Shown: positions 28,430 to 37,840 of the stretch, piece by piece
How positions within the stretch are numbered: position 1 is the first letter of the stretch
How the letters are laid out: the number at the start of each line of letters is the position of its first letter
Assembly: GCF_034928825.1 (NCBI RefSeq)
Contig: NZ_JAYFUL010000003.1
Span: forward strand, 124,001-188,000
Length of the DNA stretch: 64,000 nucleotides
DNA from: Arcicella aquatica
GTDB taxonomy: Bacteria > Bacteroidota > Bacteroidia > Cytophagales > Spirosomataceae
Reading direction: 5' to 3'
Position numbers and translations under genes: made by a program
The notes under the pieces: generated by a model
The model's database searches: none
Seen by the model: only the letters and a program-made list of their open reading frames with translations
Told to the model about the DNA's origin: nothing

Positions 28430-30154
28430 GTGGAAATTACAGGAACAGGAAATAAAGCAAATACTTACGATGCCATCGTAGTTGGCTCAGGAATATCAGG
28501 CGGTTGGGCTGCCAAAGAATTGTGTGAAAAAGGTTTAAAAGTAATCATGCTTGAAAGAGGGCGTGATATCAAACATATTCAAGACTATCCGAATGCTACT
28601 AAAGCACCATGGGAATTCGAACACCGTGGTAGAGTAGATAATAAATCTGCGGAAGAGCATTTCATTGGTGTTCGTACAGGTTATACTGTAAATGAACCTT
28701 GGAGAGATATGTTTGAAAATGATAAAGAAAACCCAATTGTTGAGAAAAAACCAATCGACTGGATTCGTGGATACCATGTTGGCGGTCGCTCTTTGATGTG
28801 GGGTCGTCAATCATATCGTTTAAATGAAAAGGATTTTGAAGCAAATGCTAAAGAAGGTCTTGGTACCGATTGGCCAATTCGTTACAAAGATTTAGCTCCT
28901 TGGTATGACCACGTAGAGAAATTTGCAGGTATCAGCGGTAATAAGGATGGTATTGATGTGTTACCGCATGGTGACCATTACTTACCAGCGATGAACATGA
29001 ATGCTTTAGAGAAAGAACTAAAGAAAAGAATTGAAAAGGAATTCTCTTCTCGTCACTTTATCATGGGGCGTACTGCACACTTAACGGGAGAATCTAAAAT
29101 TGCTTATGATTTAGGACGTTCGCAATGTCAGTTCCGTAACCGTTGTATGATGGGCTGTCCTTACGGAGGGTATTTCTCTACGCAGTCATCAACGCTTCCA
29201 GCAGCGGTAAAAACGAGAAATTTAACACTTCGCCCTGATGCTATCGTTCAAGAGGTTATTTATGATGACAAAATAGGCAAAGCAATAGGTGTAAGAATAG
29301 TTGACCAAAATACCTTACAGTCAATTGAATATTTTGCTAAAATCATTTTCTTGAATGCTTCTGCTTTCGGAAGTACTGGCATTATGTTGAATTCAAAATC
29401 TAAACGCCATCCAAATGGATTAGGAAATGAGTCAGACCAACTAGGTCGTAACATCATGGACCACCATTTGGCAGTTGGTGCAAGAGGTGAATTTGAAGGA
29501 CTAGAAGATGACTATTACTATGGTCGTCGTGCTAATGGTATATATATACCAAGATACCGCAATTGGGGAACTGACAAACGTGATTACTTACGTGGTTTTG
29601 GTTACCAAGGCGGAGCTTCTCGTGAAGATTGGGGTCGTGGTGCTGGTCAAGAAGGCTTAGGAGCAGACTTTAAAGATGCATTGAGTTACCCAGGAAAATG
29701 GACATTCAATATCGGTGGTTTTGGTGAAGTAATACCAAATCCTGAAAACAGAATGACATTAGACCCTAGCCAAAAAGATAAGTGGGGAATGCCATTATTA
29801 GTATTCGATGCAGCTTATGGTGACAACGAACTAAAAATGCGTGTCGATATGAAAAACGATGCAGCAGAAATGTTAGAAAAAGCAGGGTTGAAAAACGTTA
29901 CTCCTTATGATGACCAAACTAAACACTTGGGAATCGGTATCCATGAAATGGGAACAGCCAGAATGGGAACGGATGCTAAAAATTCTGTTTTGAACAAAAA
30001 TAATCAAGTTTGGGGTGCTGATAACGTTTTTGTAACTGACGGTGCGGCCATGACTTCGGCTTCATGCGTCAACCCATCGCTTACTTATATGGCTTTAACA
30101 GCAAGAGCAGCCGCTTATGCCGTTGATGCTTTGAAAAAAGGTGAGTTGAAATAA
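28430..30154 (+). CDS. GMC-family FAD-dependent oxidoreductase (sugar dehydrogenase type)
   Basis: A 574-residue flavoprotein starting at GTG. It shows the N-terminal dinucleotide-binding motif VVGSGISGGWAAKELCEKG (about residues 17-35) followed by the acid LERG. The GMC C-terminal domain has GIHEMGTARMG and the conserved region CVNPSLTYMALTARAA. A cysteine-rich stretch (QCQFRNRCMMGCPYGG) is like that in glucoside-3-dehydrogenase and related large subunits. With gluconate_2-dh3 it probably oxidises a sugar or sugar alcohol in the periplasm. It lacks its own signal peptide, so co-export with the Tat-signal partner is likely (inference). Confidence 0.93.
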   Translation: MEITGTGNKANTYDAIVVGSGISGGWAAKELCEKGLKVIMLERGRDIKHIQDYPNATKAPWEFEHRGRVDNKSAEEHFIGVRTGYTVNEPWRDMFENDKENPIVEKKPIDWIRGYHVGGRSLMWGRQSYRLNEKDFEANAKEGLGTDWPIRYKDLAPWYDHVEKFAGISGNKDGIDVLPHGDHYLPAMNMNALEKELKKRIEKEFSSRHFIMGRTAHLTGESKIAYDLGRSQCQFRNRCMMGCPYGGYFSTQSSTLPAAVKTRNLTLRPDAIVQEVIYDDKIGKAIGVRIVDQNTLQSIEYFAKIIFLNASAFGSTGIMLNSKSKRHPNGLGNESDQLGRNIMDHHLAVGARGEFEGLEDDYYYGRRANGIYIPRYRNWGTDKRDYLRGFGYQGGASREDWGRGAGQEGLGADFKDALSYPGKWTFNIGGFGEVIPNPENRMTLDPSQKDKWGMPLLVFDAAYGDNELKMRVDMKNDAAEMLEKAGLKNVTPYDDQTKHLGIGIHEMGTARMGTDAKNSVLNKNNQVWGADNVFVTDGAAMTSASCVNPSLTYMALTARAAAYAVDALKKGELK

Positions 30155-30206
30155 TTGTGAACTATAGGGCTTTGTAAATCGAAGTTTTAGTTTTCAGCAA
30201 ATGATT

Positions 30207-30240
30207 AAAAGTCCTCAGTTTTAAGTAACTGGGGACTTTT
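30207..30240 (+). terminator. Terminator after the GMC oxidoreductase
   Basis: AAAAGTCCTCAGTT (30207-30220) pairs with AACTGGGGACTTTT (30227-30240) with one mismatched position, followed by TTGTTTTGAG. Confidence 0.82.
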
Positions 30241-30270
30241 TGTTTTGAGTATTCTTAATTTATCAACTAC

Positions 30271-30365
30271 TTTAAATCTATCCCTTAATGACTAATCTAT
30301 CATCCGAAAGCTGAAATCTGACGACCGAAAGCTAACTTTAAACCTATACCTCAATGACTAATCTA
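30271..30365. repeat. Short degenerate direct repeat
   Basis: A 29-nt unit beginning TTTAAATCTATCCCTTAATG (30271-30299) recurs at 30337-30365 with three substitutions. Between the copies, CCGAAAGCT occurs twice (near 30304 and 30325). It lies in the intergenic region before the helicase gene. Confidence 0.6.
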
Positions 30366-30419
30366 CTTAATAAACAGACGATTATGGGCTATTAATTTAT
30401 CTTTCAGAAAGATAAAAGC

Positions 30420-30427
30420 TACCTTTG
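30420..30427 (+). promoter_or_regulatory. -7 promoter box of the DEAD-box helicase
   Basis: TACCTTTG matches TAnnTTTG and lies 22 nt before the start codon. The -33 element is not a clean TTG (TAT at the expected place). A transcript starting here would have a very short leader. Confidence 0.45.
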
Positions 30428-30449
30428 TAGTAATAATCAATTTATAGTC

Positions 30450-31772
30450 ATGACTTTCGAAGAATTAAATCTTAATAAACAATTACTTAACGCCCTTGAG
30501 GATTTGGGCTTTACTTCACCAACAGCTATCCAAGAAAAAGTTTTTTCTGTAGTAATGTCAGGGAAAGATGTATGTGGAATAGCACAAACAGGAACAGGAA
30601 AAACGTATGCCTATTTATTGCCATGCCTTCGTCAGTTGAAATTTTCAAAAGAAAAAGACCCACAATTAGTAATCATTGTGCCTACTCGCGAGTTGGTAGT
30701 ACAAATAGTAGAAGAAGCTCAGAAGTTATTGACCTACATGAGCTTTAAGGTATTAGGCGTTTATGGAGGCGTAAATACAAAATTGCAAGTAGCAGAATTG
30801 TTAGAAGGAGCAGATATATTAGTGGCAACTCCCGGAAGATTAGTAGATTTAATTTCCGTAGGTGCCTTTTCAGGTAAAGCAGTCAAGAAATTAGTGATTG
30901 ATGAATTTGATGAAATGTTGAATTTAGGTTTCAGAGCACAGTTAAAGATTGTTTTTGGCAAATTGCCTCAAAGAAGACAAAATTTACTTTTCTCTGCTAC
31001 CCTTAATGAAGAAGTAGAACAGTTGATAGAAGACTATTTCAATAGTCCAGTAAGGGTAGAAGCTACTCCTGTAGGTACGCCTCTTGAAAATATTAGCCAA
31101 TCTTATTACGAAGTACCCAACTTTTACTCAAAAGTGAATTTCTTGAATTTGTTATTAGCCAAAGACGAGACAATGACAAAAGTATTAGTCTTTGTTTCAA
31201 CCAAACACTTAGCTGATGTACTATTTGAGGAGGTTAGTCCCGTATATGGAGAAGCAGTAGGAGTAATTCACTCGAATAAAGCTCAGAAACATCGTTTTGA
31301 TAGTGTAGATAAATTTCAATCTGGAGAGTGTAGAGTATTAATTGCTACAGATATTATTGCCAGAGGGTTAGACGTAGCAGAAGTAACCCATGTAATAAAT
31401 TTTGACTTACCAGAAACGCCACAAAACTACATACACCGTATAGGTAGAACAGGGCGAAAAGAGCGTAAAGGCATAGCGATATCGTTTGTGGTTGAGAAAG
31501 AGAAAGAATATCTTTCAGAGATAGAAAACCTGATGAATTATTTGATTCCTCAGCAAGGATTGCCAGAGGAATTGGTATTATCAACGAAAATTTTGCCTGC
31601 GGAAACTGAAAGAGTAACCATGAAAACCATTCAAGTGAAAGCTCCTAAAAAAGAAGAAGGTGGTGCGGCATTTCATGAAAAATCAGAGAAAAACAGCAAA
31701 GTAAACGTAAGAAGAAACCATGCTGCGGAAATGAAAAAGAAATATGGCAGGGCTTATAAGAAGAGAGAATAA
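30450..31772 (+). CDS. DEAD-box ATP-dependent RNA helicase with DEFD motif II
   Basis: A 440-residue helicase. The Q motif (GFTSPTAIQ), motif I AQTGTGKT (about residues 44-51), Ia VPTREL, TPGR, III SAT and VI HRIGRTGR are intact. Motif II reads DEFD (residues 151-154) instead of DEAD. The Walker B Asp and Glu needed for ATP hydrolysis are kept. A basic tail (KKKYGRAYKKRE) probably binds RNA. It fits the RhlE/CshA-like cytoplasmic helicases that remodel rRNA or mRNA. It is the last gene before the CRISPR array 2 leader. Confidence 0.94.
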   Translation: MTFEELNLNKQLLNALEDLGFTSPTAIQEKVFSVVMSGKDVCGIAQTGTGKTYAYLLPCLRQLKFSKEKDPQLVIIVPTRELVVQIVEEAQKLLTYMSFKVLGVYGGVNTKLQVAELLEGADILVATPGRLVDLISVGAFSGKAVKKLVIDEFDEMLNLGFRAQLKIVFGKLPQRRQNLLFSATLNEEVEQLIEDYFNSPVRVEATPVGTPLENISQSYYEVPNFYSKVNFLNLLLAKDETMTKVLVFVSTKHLADVLFEEVSPVYGEAVGVIHSNKAQKHRFDSVDKFQSGECRVLIATDIIARGLDVAEVTHVINFDLPETPQNYIHRIGRTGRKERKGIAISFVVEKEKEYLSEIENLMNYLIPQQGLPEELVLSTKILPAETERVTMKTIQVKAPKKEEGGAAFHEKSEKNSKVNVRRNHAAEMKKKYGRAYKKRE

Positions 31773-32040
31773 TTTGTTGAAGTAATCATCGAAAGGTTTA
31801 TATAGAAAATATGTAAGATAAAGAACGTTTTAATAAAGGACGATAATCGTCGATTATAGCAACGATAGATTTATTTTATATATTTTTTTTGATAAAATGG
31901 GAATGTTTAGAGCAAATGATTGATAATCAATGGTCGTCGAAGTACGAGTTAAAAACTATTATTATAGGTAGACGATTTTAAAAGCAAACTTTATGGATAA
32001 AAAGTGCTAAATTAAGCTAAAATAGCCATTTTTTAAACGG
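31773..32040 (+). promoter_or_regulatory. Leader of CRISPR array 2
   Basis: A 268-nt AT-rich, non-coding stretch runs from the helicase stop directly into the first complete C-type repeat at 32041. Because the opposite end of the array carries the degenerate repeat, this side is the leader. It contains the perfect dyad GACGATAATCGTC (31839-31851), followed by a related CGATTATAGCAACGATA. The pre-crRNA promoter should lie here, but I cannot point to a convincing TAnnTTTG box. Confidence 0.75.
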
Positions 32041-35000
32041 CTTTTAATCGTACCAAGTGGAATTGAAACTCAGGATATATTTGTACGCCTGGCTTTTCTT
32101 GTTGTACTTTTAATCGTACCAAGTGGAATTGAAACAAAAAATATCAAAATGAAAATATATTATTTTTTTACTTTTAATCGTACCAAGTGGAATTGAAACG
32201 ATTTTTTGACATGATGCGGATTAAGAGTATCGGCCTTTTAATCGTACCAAGTGGAATTGAAACTCAAAAAATACTTTCCTATTTATCGTCGTCATCTTCT
32301 CTTTTAATCGTACCAAGTGGAATTGAAACTTTCAAGCTGAATTCTTTCAACGTCTTTTAAAGCTTCTTTTAATCGTACCAAGTGGAATTGAAACTCCCCT
32401 GCTAATTGCACCGTCCCACTCGTTATAATACTTTTAATCGTACCAAGTGGAATTGAAACTTGGATGTTTTAGTATTGTACAAATTAAGCTGCTCATCCTT
32501 TTAATCGTACCAAGTGGAATTGAAACTTAGAGACCAATACGATGTTAACGATATCCTTAACCTTTTAATCGTACCAAGTGGAATTGAAACAGCTTAGGAC
32601 TCCCCCTAAAATTGAACTTTTTAGCTCCTTTTAATCGTACCAAGTGGAATTGAAACCCAGTTCCAGCAAAATTAATATACTTACCAGTTGTTCTTTTAAT
32701 CGTACCAAGTGGAATTGAAACATCATGGCTTCATCTAGTCCCACGAATGCTTTTGCTTTTAATCGTACCAAGTGGAATTGAAACTTTCAGTGTAATTTCG
32801 TTTACATTTCGGTAAAATCTTTTAATCGTACCAAGTGGAATTGAAACTCCTGATTTGGTTGCAGATTTTACAGACTTACCTTTCTTTTAATCGTACCAAG
32901 TGGAATTGAAACTAGTTAAATAGTTTAAGGTTAATTTCCCCTGGTACTTTTAATCGTACCAAGTGGAATTGAAACTTTTTGATGCTCTTAAACTTACTCC
33001 GCATTCTTCGCACTTTTAATCGTACCAAGTGGAATTGAAACTTTCTACGTATTGAAAGAAATCATCTGAACCGTTTTTCTTTTAATCGTACCAAGTGGAA
33101 TTGAAACTACAGCGGTACACCACTAATCGGAATACCAACAAGCTTTTAATCGTACCAAGTGGAATTGAAACGAAATATAATTATATAGCCCTATCCCGAT
33201 TGAAAACTTTTAATCGTACCAAGTGGAATTGAAACTGGTATGATAATGAAGAAATAGTTTTCCAGTGTGACTTTTAATCGTACCAAGTGGAATTGAAACA
33301 TAAATATACGCCTGATAGAAATACGGAGCATACACTAGCTTTTAATCGTACCAAGTGGAATTGAAACAACCATTTACTGGGACTTATACCGACTTAGAGA
33401 AAACTTTTAATCGTACCAAGTGGAATTGAAACATTACTCAGCAAGCCGTTCACCTGTACGGACAAAACTCTTTTAATCGTACCAAGTGGAATTGAAACGG
33501 GGCATTGATACTTATGTTCATGATACGACACTTACTTTTAATCGTACCAAGTGGAATTGAAACGATAATTATCGTGGTGAACTTGTTTTGATGGCAAACT
33601 TTTAATCGTACCAAGTGGAATTGAAACAACTCAAAAGGGTTCTGAGGTGTCCCCCCTCCAAACTTTTAATCGTACCAAGTGGAATTGAAACTCTGGATTT
33701 GGGCTACGCTTTACTTTTGTAGCCACTCTTTTAATCGTACCAAGTGGAATTGAAACGACTTTCGACGGTAAATAAGCCCCTTTAACTTGATTCTTTTAAT
33801 CGTACCAAGTGGAATTGAAACCTGTACACCGTTTTAATGAGTTATACCGACGATATGAACTTTTAATCGTACCAAGTGGAATTGAAACTCACCTTTCATA
33901 GGTGAAAACATTTCACATTTTACTTTTAATCGTACCAAGTGGAATTGAAACTTATTCTTTAAAAAGAAGGAACTTGAAGAAAGCAACCTTTTAATCGTAC
34001 CAAGTGGAATTGAAACAAAATGTTAGTATGTTGACCAATTCCCGTGTAAAAACTTTTAATCGTACCAAGTGGAATTGAAACTTCCAATCGTATTGCGTGG
34101 ATGTTGCTTTCCATTGCTCTTTTAATCGTACCAAGTGGAATTGAAACCCAGTTAGCGAATAGAAAGTAAACTTAATTTCCACTTTTAATCGTACCAAGTG
34201 GAATTGAAACTTGGAGCAGTAACAATGCCTGAAGCTGCTCTAACAACTTTTAATCGTACCAAGTGGAATTGAAACGAAGCAAGTACTGACAAAAAGGAAA
34301 TTGCTGCCTTCTTTTAATCGTACCAAGTGGAATTGAAACTCGTTAATATTACTACACCAAATGTCCAACACCAACTTTTAATCGTACCAAGTGGAATTGA
34401 AACCTAGCAATTCTAGTAAATCTTACTTGTGTTTTTCCTCTTTTAATCGTACCAAGTGGAATTGAAACGGCATAATTAGGCGTTCGTCCTCGGCTGCAAT
34501 TGTGCTTTTAATCGTACCAAGTGGAATTGAAACGTAGATAACTGTTCTGTAGATACCGCTTTGGTATACTTTTAATCGTACCAAGTGGAATTGAAACTCA
34601 TGATAGACTGCTGTTAGTACAGCTCCGTGGCTTCTTTTAATCGTACCAAGTGGAATTGAAACAGAAGATCTACAGCTAATAAAATGCTTAACGATAAACT
34701 TTTAATCGTACCAAGTGGAATTGAAACAGGAATGCAAGAGGTTTTTTTAATTCTAAATTCATCCTTTTAATCGTACCAAGTGGAATTGAAACTTTATGGT
34801 AACATCTGTAATATTACCTAAATCGCTTTGCTTTTAATCGTACCAAGTGGAATTGAAACAGTTCAGGCCAACAAACAGCAAAGTAAACAATTTGTTCTTT
34901 TAATCGTACCAAGTGGAATTGAAACGGAAGAAATGAAGGAGCGGGTGAGAGTTTCTTATGCTTTTAATCGTACCAAGTGGAATTGAAACAGAAATACCCG

Positions 35001-36610
35001 TTGATGAGAAAGCCGATATTATTATCCTTTTAATCGTACCAAGTGGAATTGAAACGAGCAAACACAAGAAAAAGACCCCAAAGATATTCTTCTTTTAATC
35101 GTACCAAGTGGAATTGAAACAGTTCTGCAAGCTTTTTCCTTGCATCTTCTTTTATTCTTTTAATCGTACCAAGTGGAATTGAAACAGCCCTGATAACCTT
35201 GTCGGTTCTATTGGTGTAGCCCTTTTAATCGTACCAAGTGGAATTGAAACAGAGATAGGCTACACGCAAAGCATTCAACCGCCTTGCTTTTAATCGTACC
35301 AAGTGGAATTGAAACTGAATTTGAAGGCGATTAATTCCCAAACTCTGCCAAACTTTTAATCGTACCAAGTGGAATTGAAACTATATGTACAGATTATTGA
35401 GCGCTGAGGATTCTGCTTTTAATCGTACCAAGTGGAATTGAAACTTATCAAGATTACGAGTTTAAACAAACCCCTAGACTCTTTTAATCGTACCAAGTGG
35501 AATTGAAACCGTGCTACAAATATGAGGAAGATGGAAGTATGTACCTTTTAATCGTACCAAGTGGAATTGAAACTTTGCAAGTGCCTTTTGAATTGCTAGA
35601 TAAATTCACTTTTAATCGTACCAAGTGGAATTGAAACTGCCCTTGCAAATAAGGCACTCGCTGAGGCGATTCCCTTTTAATCGTACCAAGTGGAATTGAA
35701 ACGGTGGCGGGAAAACATTACACCAATAGTTTTCACCTTCTTTTAATCGTACCAAGTGGAATTGAAACATTAAACTGGAAACAAAGTGATACAACAGATT
35801 CTGCTTTTAATCGTACCAAGTGGAATTGAAACTAAAGAGTACCTAAATTATCACCATCTTCATTACTCTTTTAATCGTACCAAGTGGAATTGAAACAGGT
35901 AAATGGAGTAATAGGTTTAGATACAAAAGTAACTTTTAATCGTACCAAGTGGAATTGAAACACGTGGGAAGGTCTGACAAGTCTAAAGGGAGGTACTCTT
36001 TTAATCGTACCAAGTGGAATTGAAACTATTTTTTTTGTGATTTTCTATACTCCTTATCTTTGCTTTTAATCGTACCAAGTGGAATTGAAACATAGCGATA
36101 TACTGGCATATAGTAACAGTTTTAGCCTTTTAATCGTACCAAGTGGAATTGAAACACATTTACTTGAAGCCTTTTAACTGCCATTATTCTCTTTTAATCG
36201 TACCAAGTGGAATTGAAACTTGCAATCCCACTAAAACAAATAGAAGGGTTCAGTCCTTTTAATCGTACCAAGTGGAATTGAAACACATTTGTCTACCAAT
36301 GTTGCCAATAACTTTTACTTCTTTTAATCGTACCAAGTGGAATTGAAACATTGCTCCCTCTCCTGTATAGATAAATAGAGATTTACTTTTAATCGTACCA
36401 AGTGGAATTGAAACCCCGTTTGAAAGATTTAGACGAGTTAGGCGTTACACTTTTAATCGTACCAAGTGGAATTGAAACCCAGCTAATAGAATGGTGATTA
36501 CTTCTGATAAATCTGCTTTTAATCGTACCAAGTGGAATTGAAACAGTGCTGAAAAAACGGATGATTGGCGGATTACTTTCCCTTTTAATTGTACCAAGTG
36601 GAATTGAAAA
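32041..36610 (+). CRISPR. CRISPR array 2, C-ending repeat, with leader
   Basis: About 70 copies of a 29-nt repeat beginning CTTTTAATCGTACC and ending GGAATTGAAAC, with a period of 64-67 nt and spacers of about 35-38 nt. The repeat equals that of array 1 except that the last base is C in every copy. The final repeat (36582-36610) has AATTGTACC and ends AAAA, marking the trailer end. No cas genes flank it: a helicase lies on the left and TerC on the right. The C-ending handle ATTGAAAC is the classic 8-nt crRNA tag of type I-B/III systems. Confidence 0.99.
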
Positions 36611-36734
36611 ATATTAGGTTAAAGCAATAAAATTGATTGAGGAGGAAAAGAAAAGGGTAGGAAATACTTTGAATGTAGCAAACAAATGGAATAGAGTATA
36701 ACTAAACTACTCCATCTGTTATAGTCTAGGAAGA

Positions 36735-37505
36735 TTACTTCTTCCTAGCATGATGCGGATAATTGAAGAAATAAGACGTTAGTAAAGGCACTCCAAAAAT
36801 TGCTACTGTAATGGCAGAGATATAAGCGTCTGCTTCTTCACTTTCTAAGAATTTAGCAATTGGGTTTTCTGGTAAGAAATGCGTTAATAACGATAAGGTT
36901 AATTTTAAACCAAGTACACCAATCACTAAAAATGCTGCTGTTTCTAGGAAAGGATATTTTTCCATCAACTTCACAAAAGCTTGTGCCACAAAACGCATCG
37001 CCAAAATGCCTATAAATACTCCGATACAGATTAAATATAGGTTATCTGTAAAAGCTACTGCCGCAAAAACATTGTCGATAGAGAATGCTAAGTCCATTAC
37101 TTCTACCAAAAAAACAGTAGCCCAGAAAGGTCCTAATGCTCCTAAGGTCATGCGATAAAACCAATTACTTTTTTTGTCTAGCAAATCATCGCTTTCTGAT
37201 GGAGTAGCTTCTTTTTTGAAATAATCATAAGTAAGATATAATAGATATAAACCACCAATGGGCTTTAACCACCAAACTTTTACCAAAAAAGATGCGAATA
37301 AAAGACAAATACCTCTGAAAAAATATGCACCAAAAATGCCATATTTAAGGGCTTTTTTTCGTTTCTCTGGCGATAAATCCATTACCATCGTTGCGAGTAC
37401 CGCTGCATTATCAACCGAAAGAAGACTTTCTATCAATATTAAATTACCAACTATTAAGGCTGCTGCCCCTAAATCATTTCCAAAAATCTGATGCAAAAAA
37501 TCCAT
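36735..37505 (-). CDS. TerC-family integral membrane protein
   Basis: A 256-residue protein with seven to nine hydrophobic helices. It shows the TerC-family acid motifs: LIESLLSVDNAAVLA (about residues 23-37) and VMDLAFSIDNVFAAVAF (about 130-146), where SxDN lies in membrane helices. The family includes TerC/Alx/YkoY proteins, several of which export manganese or serve metalation of exported proteins. The stop codon lies within a small hairpin (CTAGGAAG with CTTCCTAG, 36726-36748). Upstream there is a dyad overlapping a possible -7 box. Confidence 0.93.
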   Translation of the reverse strand: MDFLHQIFGNDLGAAALIVGNLILIESLLSVDNAAVLATMVMDLSPEKRKKALKYGIFGAYFFRGICLLFASFLVKVWWLKPIGGLYLLYLTYDYFKKEATPSESDDLLDKKSNWFYRMTLGALGPFWATVFLVEVMDLAFSIDNVFAAVAFTDNLYLICIGVFIGILAMRFVAQAFVKLMEKYPFLETAAFLVIGVLGLKLTLSLLTHFLPENPIAKFLESEEADAYISAITVAIFGVPLLTSYFFNYPHHARKK

Positions 37506-37840
37506 AAAAACTGTTTAGTGTTCAAAAGAATGTCAAAGTTACAAACTTTGACGCCTAAAAGAGAAGGCTGATAAGAATATTAATTTGGTTGGTTATATAG
37601 GATTAAGAGTGGCAAGTAGAATAACTGAAGATATTTGAGAAATAAAAAACAGCTACTTTTAAACATTGATAGTCGTTCATTCTAGCTATAATTACTTATA
37701 ATGTTGCTAAAGAGTACTTATTTTATTAGGTGTTATCATTTTTATTGACAAATAAGTAAGCTCATATTTTGTTTGAAATGAAAATTTGAACAAATTAGAT
37801 AATACAATTCATTCAACTAAACTATCTTAATATCAATAAC
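37506..37840. other. Intergenic region between terC-family and M20 genes
   Basis: A 335-nt AT-rich gap between divergent genes. Apart from the dyad at 37532-37552 I see no ORF, repeat or RNA gene. The expected manganese riboswitch (yybP-ykoY), which often precedes terC genes elsewhere, is not recognisable. The right part must hold the M20 gene promoter. Confidence 0.5.
37532..37552 (-). promoter_or_regulatory. Dyad overlapping a -7 box upstream of the TerC gene
   Basis: GTCAAAGTT (37532-37540), ACA, AACTTTGAC (37544-37552) is a perfect 9-bp inverted repeat. On the - strand it contains TAACTTTG (37534-37541), matching TAnnTTTG, about 30 nt from the start codon at 37505. An operator covering the promoter would fit, but no -33 TTG is visible. 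Confidence 0.4.

Noticed and set aside
33991..35794. - strand frames in array 2
   Set aside because: Translated repeats of array 2, not proteins.
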